NCBI RefSeq assembly: GCF_027595985.1
Contig: NC_073305.1
Location: 31,768,939 to 31,832,938, forward strand
Direction: 5' to 3'
Source of the DNA: Sorex araneus
Lineage: Eukaryota; Chordata; Mammalia; Eulipotyphla; Soricidae
DNA length: 64,000 nucleotides
Part shown: piece after piece, positions 1 to 9,689 of the stretch
Position numbering within the stretch: the stretch's first letter is position 1
Layout of the letters: each line of letters opens with the position of its first letter
Notes under the pieces: model-generated
What the model saw: the letters and a program-made list of their open reading frames with translations, nothing else
Told to the model about the DNA's origin: nothing
The model's database searches: none
Program-made: the position numbers and the translations under genes

Positions 1-600
1 CTCATCATCATCACCCTCTTCCTTCCCCTCCTTACCTCCCCCTTCCTCCTCCTTCCTACTTCTTCATGATTGGGTTTTGGGCATGCATTGCTTCTACACC
101 AGTCCCTTCACTAGTGCCCACTTCCCCCCACCAATTTCCCTCCTACCCCCATTTGCCTCCCACCCAGCAGTCTGCCTCTGTGTGGGGCTCTTTTTTAAAA
201 ATATGTAAGTTTTGCACTGTACTTCACTGCACTGTTGCCAGTAGGGCTTCATACGTGACACTTCACCACCTTGCAGCACCTCCTCCGCCCGGTTGATCTT
301 CCCTCTGCTATAGCTGTTGCCCCTCCCTGCCCTGCTCCCCAGCCGCCAGGTGAGGTTTCCTGCTGAACACCAGCGCCCATGCTGTGTTTCATTGTCTTTG
401 GTCGTTCATTAATCCCCCGTTATGTTTCTCATACCACATACACACGAGCGATCATTCTGTGTCGGTCTCTCTCCAGCTTCACTCAGCACGATACTCTCCA
501 GCTCCCTCCCCGTGGCAGCAAACTGCACTTTGTCTTTCTTATGGCCGAGTCATATCCCATTGTGTACATGTATCATAGTTTGGCCACCTCTGCTTCCTAA
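1..600 (-). mobile_element. L1 3'-region fragment
   Basis: The plus strand reads as the complement of an old L1 3'UTR: a C-rich segment with CACTAGTGCCCACTTCCC, then CACTCAGCACGATACTCTCC and TATCCCATTGTGTACATG. The same blocks occur at 17915-18690 and, for the C-rich part, at 63770-63930. Boundaries are approximate. Confidence 0.6.
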
Positions 601-814
601 TTAAATCATTTAATCATTCACATGTTATAACGTTAAATCATTTAATCATTCATAACATTCTCTTTGAAAGAGAATTTTTTAAATCAACTTTTCACAGATC
701 TATAGTTTTGTGGAATTTCAGGAATTTAGCTTCATTCATCTCTATGTGTGTAGGTGTGACCACCTCCACAACAGATAACAAGGAAAAGGGGGGAAGTAGA
801 AGAATTGGGGAAAG

Positions 815-907
815 AGTATAGCGGGTGAGGCACTGGCTTCAAATGTGGCCAGTGGCAGTTCGATCCTTGGCACCACATTGGGTCCCCGAGCACTGCTAGG
901 TGTGACC
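815..907 (+). mobile_element. SINE fragment (SOR-type)
   Basis: Diverged head and middle (GAGTATAGCGGGTGAGGCAC ... AGTTCGATCCTTGGCA) ending at GTGTGACCC. Confidence 0.7.
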
Positions 908-1110
908 CATCATCATCATCATCCTCATCATCATCGTCATCATCATCCCATTGATCGTTGAATTTCTCGAGCGGTCTCAGTAACGTCTCCATTCGTCCTA
1001 ACCCTGATACACAACAAAGGTTCCCTCGAACCCTGGTTCCTATGTGCGAGTGCTCCCTGCGCTGGTGTAGGATTCGGGAGATGCCTCTGAGGGTCCCGCA
1101 TGGACTCCAT
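905..1110 (-). mobile_element. Tail-type SINE, 5'-truncated, with (GAT)n tail
   Basis: On the minus strand it shows GGAGACGTTACTGAG, a CTCGAGAAATTC-like block and AATGGGATGATGATG, the diagnostic 3' module of the tail-type family. The CAT/GAT run at 908-950 is its tail. Confidence 0.65.
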
Positions 1111-1115
1111 GTGCT

Positions 1116-1305
1116 TTTTTTCTCTTTTTTTTCTTTTTTTTTTCTTTTTGGGTCACACCTGGCGATGCACAGGGGTTACTCCTGACTCTGCACTCAGGAA
1201 TCACTCCTGGCGGTGCTCAGGGGACCATATGGGATGCTGGGATTCGAACCCGGGTCGGCTGCGTGCAAGGCAAACGCCCTCCCCGCTCTGCTATCGCTCC
1301 AGCCC
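1116..1305 (-). mobile_element. SINE (SOR-type), full length
   Basis: From a T-rich tail complement to GCTCCAGCCC. Flanked by the direct repeat ATGTGCTTTTTTTC. Confidence 0.88.
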
Positions 1306-1686
1306 AATGTGCTTTTTTTCTTTTCAGTTTAGGGGCCAGTACTACTTGGGGACCATGTTACTCAAGCTGCCAGTTACTCAAGCAGGGGACACTTGCCCAG
1401 CTCCTGGGCGGCCACCAGGCCAGCATGTTGTTAGGCCAGAACTTTCTCTGCGGTAGTAGAAAAAAGGACCACCTGTTGAGGGGGTCTGGGTTGTCAGAAC
1501 TGGGACTTGGCTGAAACGCTCCCACCGGTGGGCAAGAAGAAAACCCTCCTGGTGTCCGGCAGCTTTGGCCGCTGGACCTTCTTAGGTGGGTGGGGTCCCC
1601 GGGTAAAGAGAGAGTGACCCCCCTCCTCCTTCCCACTCCTCTCCTGAGACTGTGCCCCACCCAACGCCCGCTCTCTGTGCCCCCAG

Positions 1687-1785
1687 GAGCTGCTGCACTA
1701 CGTCATCGGCACCCTGCTCCTCCTCATCGCCTCCATCGTGGCCGCCTCCAAGAGCTACAGCCAGAGCGGACTGGTCGCCGGCGCG
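1687..1785 (+). CDS. CMTM7: CMTM7 coding exon 3 (MARVEL transmembrane segment)
   Basis: These 33 codons begin [10 protein letters not shown] and end SGLVAGA. They are flanked by a polypyrimidine tract with CAG before 1687 and by GTGAG after 1785. The exon is phase 0 at both ends. It encodes a hydrophobic helix ([11 protein letters not shown]) followed by a short polar loop (SKSYSQSG). The sequence differs from the human protein, as I recall it, only by conservative changes (L to V, N to S). Confidence 0.95.
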
Positions 1786-2185
1786 GTGAGAACCTTCTAG
1801 AACCTTCTTGTCCACATGCTACTTCCTGAGCGGGGGAGCCATATGAAATCGGGATCCATCTTCACCCACCTAGCGGCTGTCCCCAAGAGAGCCTCCCATT
1901 TGGGCCCACTGGGAACGGGGGAGTCTCCTGAGGAGATTTGGGGAGGTACAGATTCAAATGGCCCAGAGGCCTCTCTGCCAGTCTCTCCTGGCTCTGGGGC
2001 GCAGCTGCTCATGAATGGTTCCCTCTGCTCATTGCTCGGGGCTGCCGCGGCCAGTGTGTGCAGAGGAAGGTGTGAAGCTTCCGAGGGGCGAGAGATACCA
2101 CCCAGGGTGCCACATCGTGCCATTCGCAGCTTTTGGGAAGTAGCATGTCCACACCTTTCACGCAGAGAAAATGCATTCATCTGAG

Positions 2186-2345
2186 CTGGGGAGCTAGTAC
2201 AGTGGGTAGGGCGTTTGCCTTGCATGCTGCCAGTCTGGATTTGGCCCCTGGCATCCTGTCTGGTCCCCTCAGCCCTGCCAGGAGTCACTCCTGAGTGCAG
2301 AGTCAGGAGTAACCCCTGAGCATCGCCTGGTGTAGCCCAACCCCC
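2186..2345 (+). mobile_element. SINE (SOR-type)
   Basis: Head GAGCTGGGGAGCTAGTACAG to GCCTGGTGTAGCCCAAC; moderately diverged. Confidence 0.85.
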
Positions 2346-2392
2346 TGTGCAACCCACCCACCCAAATGAGAGAGAAAATACATCCCTCTGAT

Positions 2393-2564
2393 GGGCAGGA
2401 GCAATAATGCACCGGGTAGGGCGCTTGCCTTGCATGTGGCTGACCGGAGCTTGATCCCTGGCACTCCGAGCCCCAGTAGGAGTTGTCTTTGAGTCAGAGT
2501 CAGGAGTAAGCCGTGAGCATGCCAGATGTGACCCAAAAACCTTCAAAAGGAAAAAAAAAAAAAA
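2393..2564 (+). mobile_element. SINE (SOR-type)
   Basis: GCAGGAGCAATAATGCACCG head, ends in a 14-A tail. Confidence 0.85.
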
Positions 2565-3737
2565 GAGAAACAAAGAAGAGGAAAGAAAACACATCTGCTG
2601 AGGGGCTGAACACTGGTTGCACGTAGGGAACAGCGCTGTGTGTCCTTCTCCCTTGTGTCCGCACACAGCCACCTGTGTCCCTTCTGCATGACTCTGAGAG
2701 GGCGAGAGAGCAACGGCGCAGGGTATGGTCTGCACACGGGAGGCGCGGGCGCCAGCTCCAGCACCACCTGGTCCCCCAGTAGACCCTGAGCTCCCCGCAA
2801 GTGTACCCCCTCCACCCAAATCAAAAAACAAATTCTGGCTTCATGACATCTGGGTTCGGGTGGCACTAACTGGCACCGTTCGGGGGCCTGCAGCCAGCGC
2901 TGACTGGCCTCACTCATGAGCTGTGAGTCTGAGCCAATGTGTGTGACAGTGTGAAGCTCAGCGCCTGGGACTTCCCGGGGACAAGGGGTCTGCGGGAGTC
3001 AGCAGGAAACCCACCATGGTCCCCCAACCCCAGGCTCTGTGACTCAAGTCGCACGTGGCAGAGCGACCCTGAGACCCCAGCAAGCCCCTCTGTCGCTCAG
3101 CAACCTTGAGAGGGAGCCAGCGGGGAATAAAGAGACGTGCCTCCCGCTGGCGGCGGCGTGTGGTGTAGCCCGGGACGGAGGCCCAGGCGTTGGCCGGCCA
3201 GCAAACAGGGCATTGTCGTCCCCAGGGCAGGGTGCGCCGTCATGAAGTGCTCCGTCATGCAGCAGTGACGGCTGGAGGCCAGGACACTCCATCAAGTGTA
3301 CTGATTGTGCAGAGCAGACAGTGAGAGGCCAGGCCAGGCTCGAATAGACTCATCAGTGATGTGGTGCAGACAATCTGTACAAAGGGAGCTAAAGAAAGAG
3401 GGCCGGGGAGGGGCCTGTGCCGAGGAGGGGCACGGGGGCAGCTGCTTGTGTAAACCAGGCTGGATTAAAAAAAAAAAAATTTAAAAAAACAGACTTTAAA
3501 CACCGCCTGTCACCTGCTCCCAGCCGTACCTGCTACCTGAGCCCATGGCAACGCCCTTGCTCCTCTGTTCCAGTGGTCTGTCCCGGGGCCCCAATTCCCA
3601 CGTGAGCACCAGGCCACCCCCAGGAAGAAAGGGGTACTACCCGAACACTGTCTGAACAGTGCTAAAGTCCAGGTAGTGGCCTCTGTCCATTCAGCAAGAA
3701 AACCGGACACAGAGCACTGTCAAGAGTGTGGCATAAT

Positions 3738-3905
3738 GGCAGGAGTAATAATATAGCAGGGAGGGTGTTTGCCTGGCACCCGAGTTCGATTCCCAGCATC
3801 CCATATTGTCCCCTGAGCACCACCAGGAGTGCAGAGCCTAAGATTCCTAAGTGCAGAGCCAGGTGTAATCCCTGAGCATTATTGAGTGTGGCCCAAAAAA
3901 CACAA
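3738..3905 (+). mobile_element. SINE (SOR-type)
   Basis: Contains GAGTTCGATTCCCAGCATCC and an internal duplication of the GAGTGCAGAGCC block. Confidence 0.85.
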
Positions 3906-3962
3906 TAAGAATGTGGCATGAGCAGAACCACCTCCACGATAAAGCCCTTTTGAAGAGTGACA

Positions 3963-4136
3963 CTTTTTTTTTCTTTTTGGGTCACACCTGGCAATGCACA
4001 GGGGTTACTCCTGACTCATGCACTCAGGAATTACTCCTGGTGGTACTCGGGAGACCATATGGGATGCTGGGAATCAAACCCGGGTCGTCCGCATGCAAGG
4101 CAAACGCCCCACCTGCTGTGCTATCACTCCAGCCCC
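3963..4136 (-). mobile_element. SINE (SOR-type), full length
   Basis: T-rich tail complement, TTTTTGGGTCACACCTGGC, to ATCACTCCAGCCCC; short direct repeat GACACTTTTTTT on both sides. Confidence 0.9.
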
Positions 4137-4140
4137 GACA

Positions 4141-4231
4141 CTTTTTTTTGGCTTTTTTTGGGGGGGTCACACCCAGCATGGACTATGTGCAAGGCAAATG
4201 CACTACCCACTGTACTATTCCTCTAGTCCCT
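4141..4231 (-). mobile_element. SINE (SOR-type) with large internal deletion
   Basis: Jumps from GGTCACACCCAGCATGG directly to TGTGCAAGGCAAATGC. Confidence 0.8.
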
Positions 4232-4252
4232 CTTTATTAAGAAAAAAAATCA

Positions 4253-4435
4253 TTTGTTTTTGGTTGTTGGGGCCACACCCAGCTGTGCTCAGGGCTTACT
4301 CCCCCCGACTGTGAGCTCAGGGATCACTCCTGGAGGAGTCTGGGGACCACACACAGGGTGCTGGGGATTGAACTCAGGTCAGCTTCATGCAAGGCAAGCA
4401 AGGCCTTACCTACTGTACTGTATCTCTCCAGCCCC
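4253..4435 (-). mobile_element. SINE (older SOR-type)
   Basis: GGGGCCACACCCAGCTGTGC to CTCTCCAGCCCC; older diagnostic bases (TGTGAGCTCAGGGATCAC). Confidence 0.8.
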
Positions 4436-4773
4436 TGAAGGACGGCATGTTTAAAACCCAAAGCAAAACTTAGAACCCCACCTTTTCCTTCTCTAATCTT
4501 TCAGGATAATGAAAATACAGCGGAGGGGGGTTGAGCAGGAGGGAGGGGTGGTAGGGGGAACAGGCCCCAGGGGAATGGACCCCCGAGGCCTTGTGGGGAA
4601 TAGGGCGCCTTTGTGCCTGAATGATGACCAGAGGACTGTGTGGGAGACCCCAACTCCCTCTGGCTGGCCTCAACAGGAGCCCTGTGGAATGGCCCTGCTC
4701 TAGAATGTTCCTTCCTCAAAAAAAAAAAAATTATACATATATATATAAAATGTTTCTTCCTCTCTCCGGTCAG

Positions 4774-4855
4774 ATCTTTGGGTTTGTGGCCACCTTCCTG
4801 TGCATGGCGAGCGTCTGGATGTTTTACAAGATCTCGTGTGTCACTCAGGCCACAG
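4774..4855 (+). CDS. CMTM7: CMTM7 coding exon 4 (last MARVEL helix)
   Basis: The exon is 27 codons plus one base: [15 protein letters not shown], then [12 protein letters not shown]. It is preceded by a CTCTCCGGTCAG acceptor and followed by GTGAG. It encodes the fourth membrane helix and the start of the cytosolic tail. The split codon G|AT joins exactly to the last exon at 7226. Human-like residues with a few conservative substitutions (IWLS to VWMF) support orthology. Confidence 0.95.
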
Positions 4856-5157
4856 GTGAGTCTGGTCTGGCATCTGCTTGGGACTAGGCCGTGGAGCCTG
4901 GAGCTGATCCACAGCGTAACCTGGGTATCGAGGGGAAGGATGTGTGGACGCCAAGACCCCCACCCTTGTCCCTTTTACACCACACCCAGGGACTAACATC
5001 TCAGCCTCTGGTGGGGCAAAGCTTTCTTTAGGGGGTGGGGGGAGAAAATGCCTCCCCAGCAGTGTCCGGGGGGCCTGGAGACCCCTCTTTTATTTCTTGG
5101 CCTCACCCACTGTACTATGTCTCTGGCCCTCTCTGGGCCCAGTTCTGGTTGTTTTAA

Positions 5158-5332
5158 CTTTTTTTTTTTCCTTTGTTTTTTGGGCCACACCCTGCTGCGC
5201 TCAGGGCTTCTGGTTCTGTGCTCAGGGATGGCTTCTGGTGGTGTTCAGAGGACCACACGGGGAGCCAGGGATCAAACCCAGGTCAGCCACATGCAAGGCA
5301 AGCGCCTCACCACCGTACTGTCTCCGGCCCCC
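5158..5332 (-). mobile_element. SINE (older SOR-type)
   Basis: TTTTTTGGGCCACACCCTGC to GTACTGTCTCCGGCCCC. Confidence 0.8.
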
Positions 5333-5368
5333 GTTTTGGTGGTTTTAAAAAAAATGATTTGGTCCTAG

Positions 5369-5472
5369 GGCCGGAGAGATAGTACAGTGGGGGAAGGCCT
5401 TGCACGCAGGCGACTCCACCTGACCCCCGTCACCACATGCAGCCCTCCGAGCAACACCAGTTGTGGCCCAGA
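5369..5472 (+). mobile_element. SINE fragment
   Basis: GGGCCGGAGAGATAGTACAG head, degraded body ending GTTGTGGCCCA. Confidence 0.75.
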
Positions 5473-5785
5473 CTCACCCCTACCCCTCAGAATTGTTAGC
5501 ACCCGGCCTGCACTGGGATGGTTAGCCTCAGCTCGTTCCGGCCACGTCCGCAGCAGGAACGCACCCGGCACAGCGGGGCCACACCTGGACATACCCAGGC
5601 ACACGTGTGCGAGGGTCTGCTGTGCCGAACCACCGCCCAGCCCCTTGTTCCTAGTATTTTGTTATAATTTCAGTGAATTCCAAGAGGCAGAATTGATGAA
5701 ATTGGAGCAGCTGTCCTGACTCACTCGCTTCTTTGTTTGATCTGGCTCTGCTCTTCTAGTTAAAAAAAAAAAAAGTGCATTAGGA

Positions 5786-5949
5786 TGGGGCTGGGGCCAT
5801 AGTATAGCAGGTGGGCACTTCCCTTGCATGTGGCCGACCTGGGTTTGGTCCCCAGCACCCCATATGGTCCCCAAGCACCACCAGGGGTAATTCATGAGTG
5901 CAGAGCCAGGAGTAACTCCGAATATCGTGTGCCCCCCCCAAAAAAAAAG
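5786..5949 (+). mobile_element. SINE (SOR-type)
   Basis: GGGGCTGGGGCCATAGTATAG to a CCCCCCAAAAAAAA tail. Confidence 0.87.
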
Positions 5950-5954
5950 CATTA

Positions 5955-6136
5955 GGGGGTTGGAGAGACAGTATAGCAATAAGGCACTTTGCCTTGCATG
6001 CATCCAAACCTAGGATTGATCCCTGACAGCCCATATAGTCCCCCAAGGCCACCAGTAGTGACGCCCGAGCACAGAGCCAGGAGTAAGCTGTGAGCATAGG
6101 CAGGTACGCCTTCCCCTCCTCCCCCCCAAAAAAAAA
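5955..6136 (+). mobile_element. SINE (SOR-type)
   Basis: GGGGGTTGGAGAGACAGTAT head directly behind the previous copy; C/A-rich tail. Confidence 0.85.
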
Positions 6137-6411
6137 CTGTTAAAAATACCCAAGTGTGTTCTCAAGGGACTCTGCAGAAAGGGGGGTTGCGCAGGACTTG
6201 TTTCCTTTGGTGGCTGACACTGGCAGAAGCCCACCGCCCCCAGTGAACAGATCTAGACACACAGGACATCACTGCTAGGGTCCCATTTCTACTCTGGACA
6301 AGCCCATAGACATAGGAAGTTCGTTGTTTAGGGAGATGGAATCTCGGGGTGAGCACTGAGGGGCATGGGGTTTCTTTATGGGTGGACCAAGTGTTCGAGT
6401 GCACTTTTGCA

Positions 6412-6562
6412 AACCTGGGGATGCACAGGGGTCACTCCTGGCTCTGCACTCAGGAACTACCCCTGGCGATGCTCAGGGGACCATATGGGATGCTGGGAAT
6501 CGAACCCGGGTCGGCCGCGTGCAAGGCAAATGCCCTACCCGCTGTGCTATTGCTCCAGCCCC
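6412..6562 (-). mobile_element. SINE (SOR-type), 3'-truncated
   Basis: Begins at GGGGATGCACAGGGGTCAC without the T-run; ends GCTATTGCTCCAGCCCC. Body close to consensus. Confidence 0.88.
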
Positions 6563-6566
6563 TGTA

Positions 6567-6692
6567 TTTTTGTTTTGTTTGGGGGGGGCTCACACCCAGA
6601 TGCTCAGGGCTGACTCCTGGTTCTGCACTCAGGGATCATGTGTGGTACCAGGGCTAGGACCCAGGTCAGCCGCATGCAAGGCAAGCACCTAA
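6567..6692 (-). mobile_element. SINE (older), head missing
   Basis: GGCTCACACCCAGATGCTC to GCATGCAAGGCAAGCACC. Confidence 0.75.
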
Positions 6693-6695
6693 AGT

Positions 6696-6882
6696 ATATT
6701 TTACTTTTAATTTAGTTTTGGTTTTGCAAGCCCCACCTGGCCATCACAGCGACTACTCCAGGTGGGCACCGAGGAATTAGTCCTTGCAGTGCTGGGTCCC
6801 GTAGGGGATGCTGGGGATCAAATCCAGGTGGGCTGTATGCAAGGCAAAGCACCATGCCGCCGTGCTCTCTCTCCAGCCCCTT
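6696..6882 (-). mobile_element. SINE (older SOR-type)
   Basis: GCCCCACCTGGCCATCACAG to CTCTCTCTCCAGCCCC. Confidence 0.75.
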
Positions 6883-6911
6883 TAGAAGCATATCCTTTAA
6901 AAAATAAAAAT

Positions 6912-6995
6912 AGGATGTGGCTCAGTGGTAGGACACTTGCCTTGCCTGTGTCAGAACCTGGGTTCAATCCCCAGCATTCAAAAAAATAAAAATAG
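6912..6995 (+). mobile_element. tRNA-Ala-like SINE (ID-like)
   Basis: GTGGCTCAGTGGTAGGACAC resembles tRNA-Ala box A, GGTTCAATCCCCAG is box B, followed by an A-rich tail. Distinct from the main SINE family. Confidence 0.65.
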
Positions 6996-7001
6996 AGTGA
7001 A

Positions 7002-7100
7002 AAAGGACCGGGTGGGTAACTACATGGACTGATCCATCGACTGCATGCGGAAGTCCTGGGTCGGACCCTGTCGCCACATGGTCCCCCGTAGTTGGGGTTC
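7002..7100 (+). mobile_element. Degenerate SINE
   Basis: GGACCGGGTGGGTAACTACA and TGGGTCGGACCCTGTCGCC recall a worn head and box B. Confidence 0.4.
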
Positions 7101-7225
7101 CCGCACACACAAATAGAACCAGAGACTCCACTTGCAGGCTGGAGGGGCTTAGGAAGGGCTCTGGGCTCTGGGCGCTGGGCGGGTCCTGCCCACAAGCCAC
7201 CCTGACTTTGCCTTTTCCTCTCAAG

Positions 7226-7239
7226 ATGCGGCCGTGTGA
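7226..7239 (+). CDS. CMTM7: CMTM7 last coding exon (DAAV, stop)
   Basis: This tiny terminal coding piece, AT GCG GCC GTG TGA, follows the acceptor TTTTCCTCTCAAG. Joined to the G left by the previous exon it gives the tail TDAAV-stop, identical to the C-terminus I recall for human CMTM7. It is too short to show as an ORF, but phase and ending agree exactly. Confidence 0.92.
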
Positions 7240-7795
7240 CTCCTCCCCGCCCCGGAAGGCTCGGAAGGCTCGGCAGAACCGGAAGGTCCACAGCCCCAGA
7301 GCCGGGTGCAGTGACCCCAGGAAAGACGTCTGCACCCGCGTGCCCATGCCAAAGTGCTACTCAGGCCAGCGTGCAGGGAGGGGACCGTCTCCGTCCCAGA
7401 CTCCCCAGCCTCTTCCTGCCGCCTTCCAGAACATTCCTGTCTGGGGAAGAACTGGCTGGGCAGGTGGAGCCCTGGCCCCTCCCTCCTGCTCTCAGGACCG
7501 CCTCAGGAGCCCAGAGCCACTTGGTCCAGGGAGGACGCCCCGCATCCACCACCCGTCCGCCACTTCCTGGCGCCCGCCACCTGAGTTATGTCAGCAAAAC
7601 AGAGCCGCCAACCCCCCTCTCCCCCATCTCTTGCGTGGACATCTGGCCCGCGGACACCCACTTTCACAAAGGGGGGCCGCTTTGGAAGCCTCGAGTGGCC
7701 AGTCTGTGCCCAGGCAGGAAGGCGGGAGGCCTCACCTCTCTGCATTGTTCTTTGTACATTTGTGTTTCTAAATAAAAGGTTGACTTGGAGGGTTC
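7240..7795 (+). other. CMTM7: CMTM7 3'UTR with poly(A) signal
   Basis: A GC-rich, SINE-free stretch follows the TGA at 7237-7239 and ends with AATAAA at 7771-7776. Cleavage is expected about 15-20 bases further on. Apparent ORFs of about 180 codons here in several frames result from GC-rich sequence with few stops. Confidence 0.8.
7771..7776 (+). terminator. CMTM7: Poly(A) signal AATAAA of CMTM7
   Basis: A canonical hexamer about 530 bases after the stop, preceded by a T/G-rich stretch (TTTGTACATTTGTGTTTC). It is the only AATAAA close to the end of this SINE-free segment. Confidence 0.8.
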
Positions 7796-8169
7796 CGAGG
7801 GATTTTTCTGTTTAGACACTCGGGGCCTCTGCCCCGCAGCTCCCTGGGGATCCGCTGGGGGGGACCCTCCACCCCTGGGGGATGAGAAGCAGAAAAGGTC
7901 AGGAAAAGACTGATTTCTGGAGATTTGCATGTTGTTTCAAAGTCAAATGGGGCTGCGGTGGGAGCCAGCTCCGAGCAGGACAAGGTCTGCACACACACCA
8001 CCCCCCACCCCCCGCAGTGTGGCTGAGGAGCTTGAGAGCTTCTGTGGGCTGAGTCGGACCCCCAAGAACAAGCTCTGTGGTTCCACGTGTGTGACGTGGC
8101 TGGACCCAGCATCGCTCAGGGACAGAACACAAATGGGCAGTGGGGGCTTAGTGTGGCAAGGGCACAGTG

Positions 8170-8295
8170 GGGCCGGAAAGATCACACGGGGGTTAAAGTG
8201 TTTGCCTGGCATGGTTCGTGTCCCTGATGGACTATCCACTCCTCCAGGCATCACCAGGAGAGGCCCCTGAGCACTGAGCCAGGAGCAGCCTCGGC
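8170..8295 (+). mobile_element. SINE fragment
   Basis: GGGGCCGGAAAGATCACACG head, body worn, ends GAGCCAGGAGCAGCC. Confidence 0.7.
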
Positions 8296-8851
8296 CTGGA
8301 GGGGGGCCCAGGCCTCTTGTCTAAAGGGAGAAGCAAGCTTCAGCTGTCCTGGAGGCAGGGCAGGTGTGGGGCATTACCTGTGGTGGCATTCCAGACCCCC
8401 ACTCCTGCCGTCAGCCAACCCCACGCGCTGACAAGGACCGGGGCCTGCCTCCTGCAGAGCCACAGCCTGCCAGAATACTGGCTCCGCCACCACAGTGTGA
8501 GCTGCGAGAAGGCTCGGAGGCTCGGAGGGCAGAGGCCCGCTGGGAACCAGCCCAGCACCAAGCACCCAGGCTGGGCTCAAAAAGGGAAAGGAAGGGGGGG
8601 AGGGGGAGGGGAGGAAGTAGAGGAAGGGCAGGGCAGGGAGAGTCACCACCAGTGCCTCCCGCCCAAGCACGGCAAATCAGAGGCAAAGCCAAGAGGAGGC
8701 CCCAGCCCCAGCCTGGGCTCTTCAAACGAGCCCCGTTGTTCCAGGCTTTAAATAGTTAAATAGTTAGAACATTGTTAAATAGTAAGAACGTGTTATCCAT
8801 GGAAATAGATGATTTTCATATCATTTCCTATTTTATGGGGTTTCATGAGTA

Positions 8852-9107
8852 AGGGCTGGAGCCACAGCGCAGCAGGTAGGGTGTTCTCCTTGCCCGCGGC
8901 TGACCCGGGTTCGATTCCTCCGCCCCTCTCGGAGAGCCCGGCAAGCTACTGAGAGTATCCTGCCTGCACGGCAGAGCCTGGCAAGCTCCCCGTGGCGTAT
9001 TCGATATGCCAAAAACAGTAACAGCAAGTCTCACAGTGGAGACGTTAAACTGGTGTCCACTGAGCAAATCGGTGAGCAATGGGATGACAGTGACAGTGAC
9101 AGTAATA
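8852..9107 (+). mobile_element. Tail-type SINE, full length
   Basis: tRNA-like head (GGGCTGGAGCCACAGCGCAG, box B GGGTTCGATTCCTCC), then CTCTCGGAGAGCCCGGCAAG, GTATTCGATATGCCAAAAAC, GTGGAGACGTTAAACTGG and a GACAGTGACAGT tail. The same head as the common SINE but a different, longer 3' module. Confidence 0.88.
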
Positions 9108-9142
9108 AGATTGACAAGGGGTGTTTCTCTGCTTTAAAAAAT

Positions 9143-9325
9143 GGGGGACTGGACTGATAGCACAGTGGGAAGGGCGTTTGCCTTGCTTGCGGCCGACCCA
9201 GGTTCGATTCCCAGCATCCCATATAGTCCCCCAGCACCGCCAGGAGTAATTCCTGAGTACAAAACCAGGAGCAAACCCTGTGCAAAGCCGGGTGTGACCC
9301 AAAAAGCAAAAAAACAAAACAAAAA
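9143..9325 (+). mobile_element. SINE (SOR-type), full length
   Basis: GGGGACTGGACTGATAGCAC to GTGTGACCCAAAAAGC plus A-rich tail. Confidence 0.9.
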
Positions 9326-9327
9326 TG

Positions 9328-9429
9328 TTGGGCATGGCCTATATAGTCCCCTGAGTGACTTCACCCTGCCAGGAGTGATTGCTGGGTGCACAGCCAGAAG
9401 AACCCCAGCGCTGGGTGTGGCCCCAAAAC
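9328..9429 (+). mobile_element. SINE 3' half
   Basis: TATATAGTCCCCTGAGTGAC to GGGTGTGGCCCCAAAAC; 5' half missing. Confidence 0.7.
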
Positions 9430-9436
9430 AAATGCC

Positions 9437-9597
9437 TGAGAACCAGAGAGATGAAACAGATGAGGCCCTTGCTTTGCACGTGCTGACAGGGCAAAAGGTT
9501 CCCAGACAAACCCTGTGGTCCCTCAACCTCGCCAGGAGTGATCCCTGAGCACGGAGTCAGAAGTAAGCGCTGAGCACTGCTGGGTGCAGGCTAAACA
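9437..9597 (+). mobile_element. SINE (older)
   Basis: CTGAGAACCAGAGAGATG head to GCACTGCTGGGTGCAGGC. Confidence 0.65.
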
Positions 9598-9689
9598 AAA
9601 ATAATTCATGAATGAACGAACACGACGCCAGCTTTTCATGGAATTGCACCGGGCCGTGCAGAGCACATCCTGCAAGACTGAGAGTCGCT

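Larger units (their letters stand above)
1786..4773 (+). other. CMTM7: CMTM7 intron 3
   Basis: Holds SINEs at 2186-2345, 2393-2564, 3738-3905, 3963-4136, 4141-4231 and 4253-4435. 1790-2180 and 2600-3730 are unique sequence with no exon-like conservation that I recognise. Apparent ORFs of up to 344 codons on - run through SINE sequence. Confidence 0.85.
4856..7225 (+). other. CMTM7: CMTM7 intron 4
   Basis: Mostly SINEs of both strands. 4860-5150, 5480-5780 and 6140-6410 have no repeat I can name; 7110-7225 is the splice-acceptor region. Confidence 0.85.
1..7795 (+). other. CMTM7: CMTM7 gene, 3' part (exons 3-5, introns 3-4, 3'UTR)
   Basis: The three coding exons at 1687-1785, 4774-4855 and 7226-7239 read, in phase, the C-terminal 65 residues of CMTM7, a CKLF-like MARVEL transmembrane protein of the plasma membrane and early endosomes. 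Known roles of the family member are promotion of EGFR internalisation and support of B-cell receptor/BLNK signalling. Exons 1-2 lie upstream of the window, so bases 1-1686 are intron 2. All splice sites seen are AG/GT. Exon numbers follow the five-exon human gene as I remember it. The neighbour CMTM6 is convergent, as in human. Intron sequence is mostly SINE. Confidence 0.93.

Noticed and set aside
1797-2831. 344-codon ORF on the minus strand
   Set aside because: It crosses two SINEs and CMTM7 intron sequence, and shows no domain or conserved motif. It is compositional.
7208-7775. ORFs of about 180 codons after CMTM7
   Set aside because: They cover the terminal exon and its GC-rich 3'UTR. 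The correct frame stops at 7239 after DAAV.
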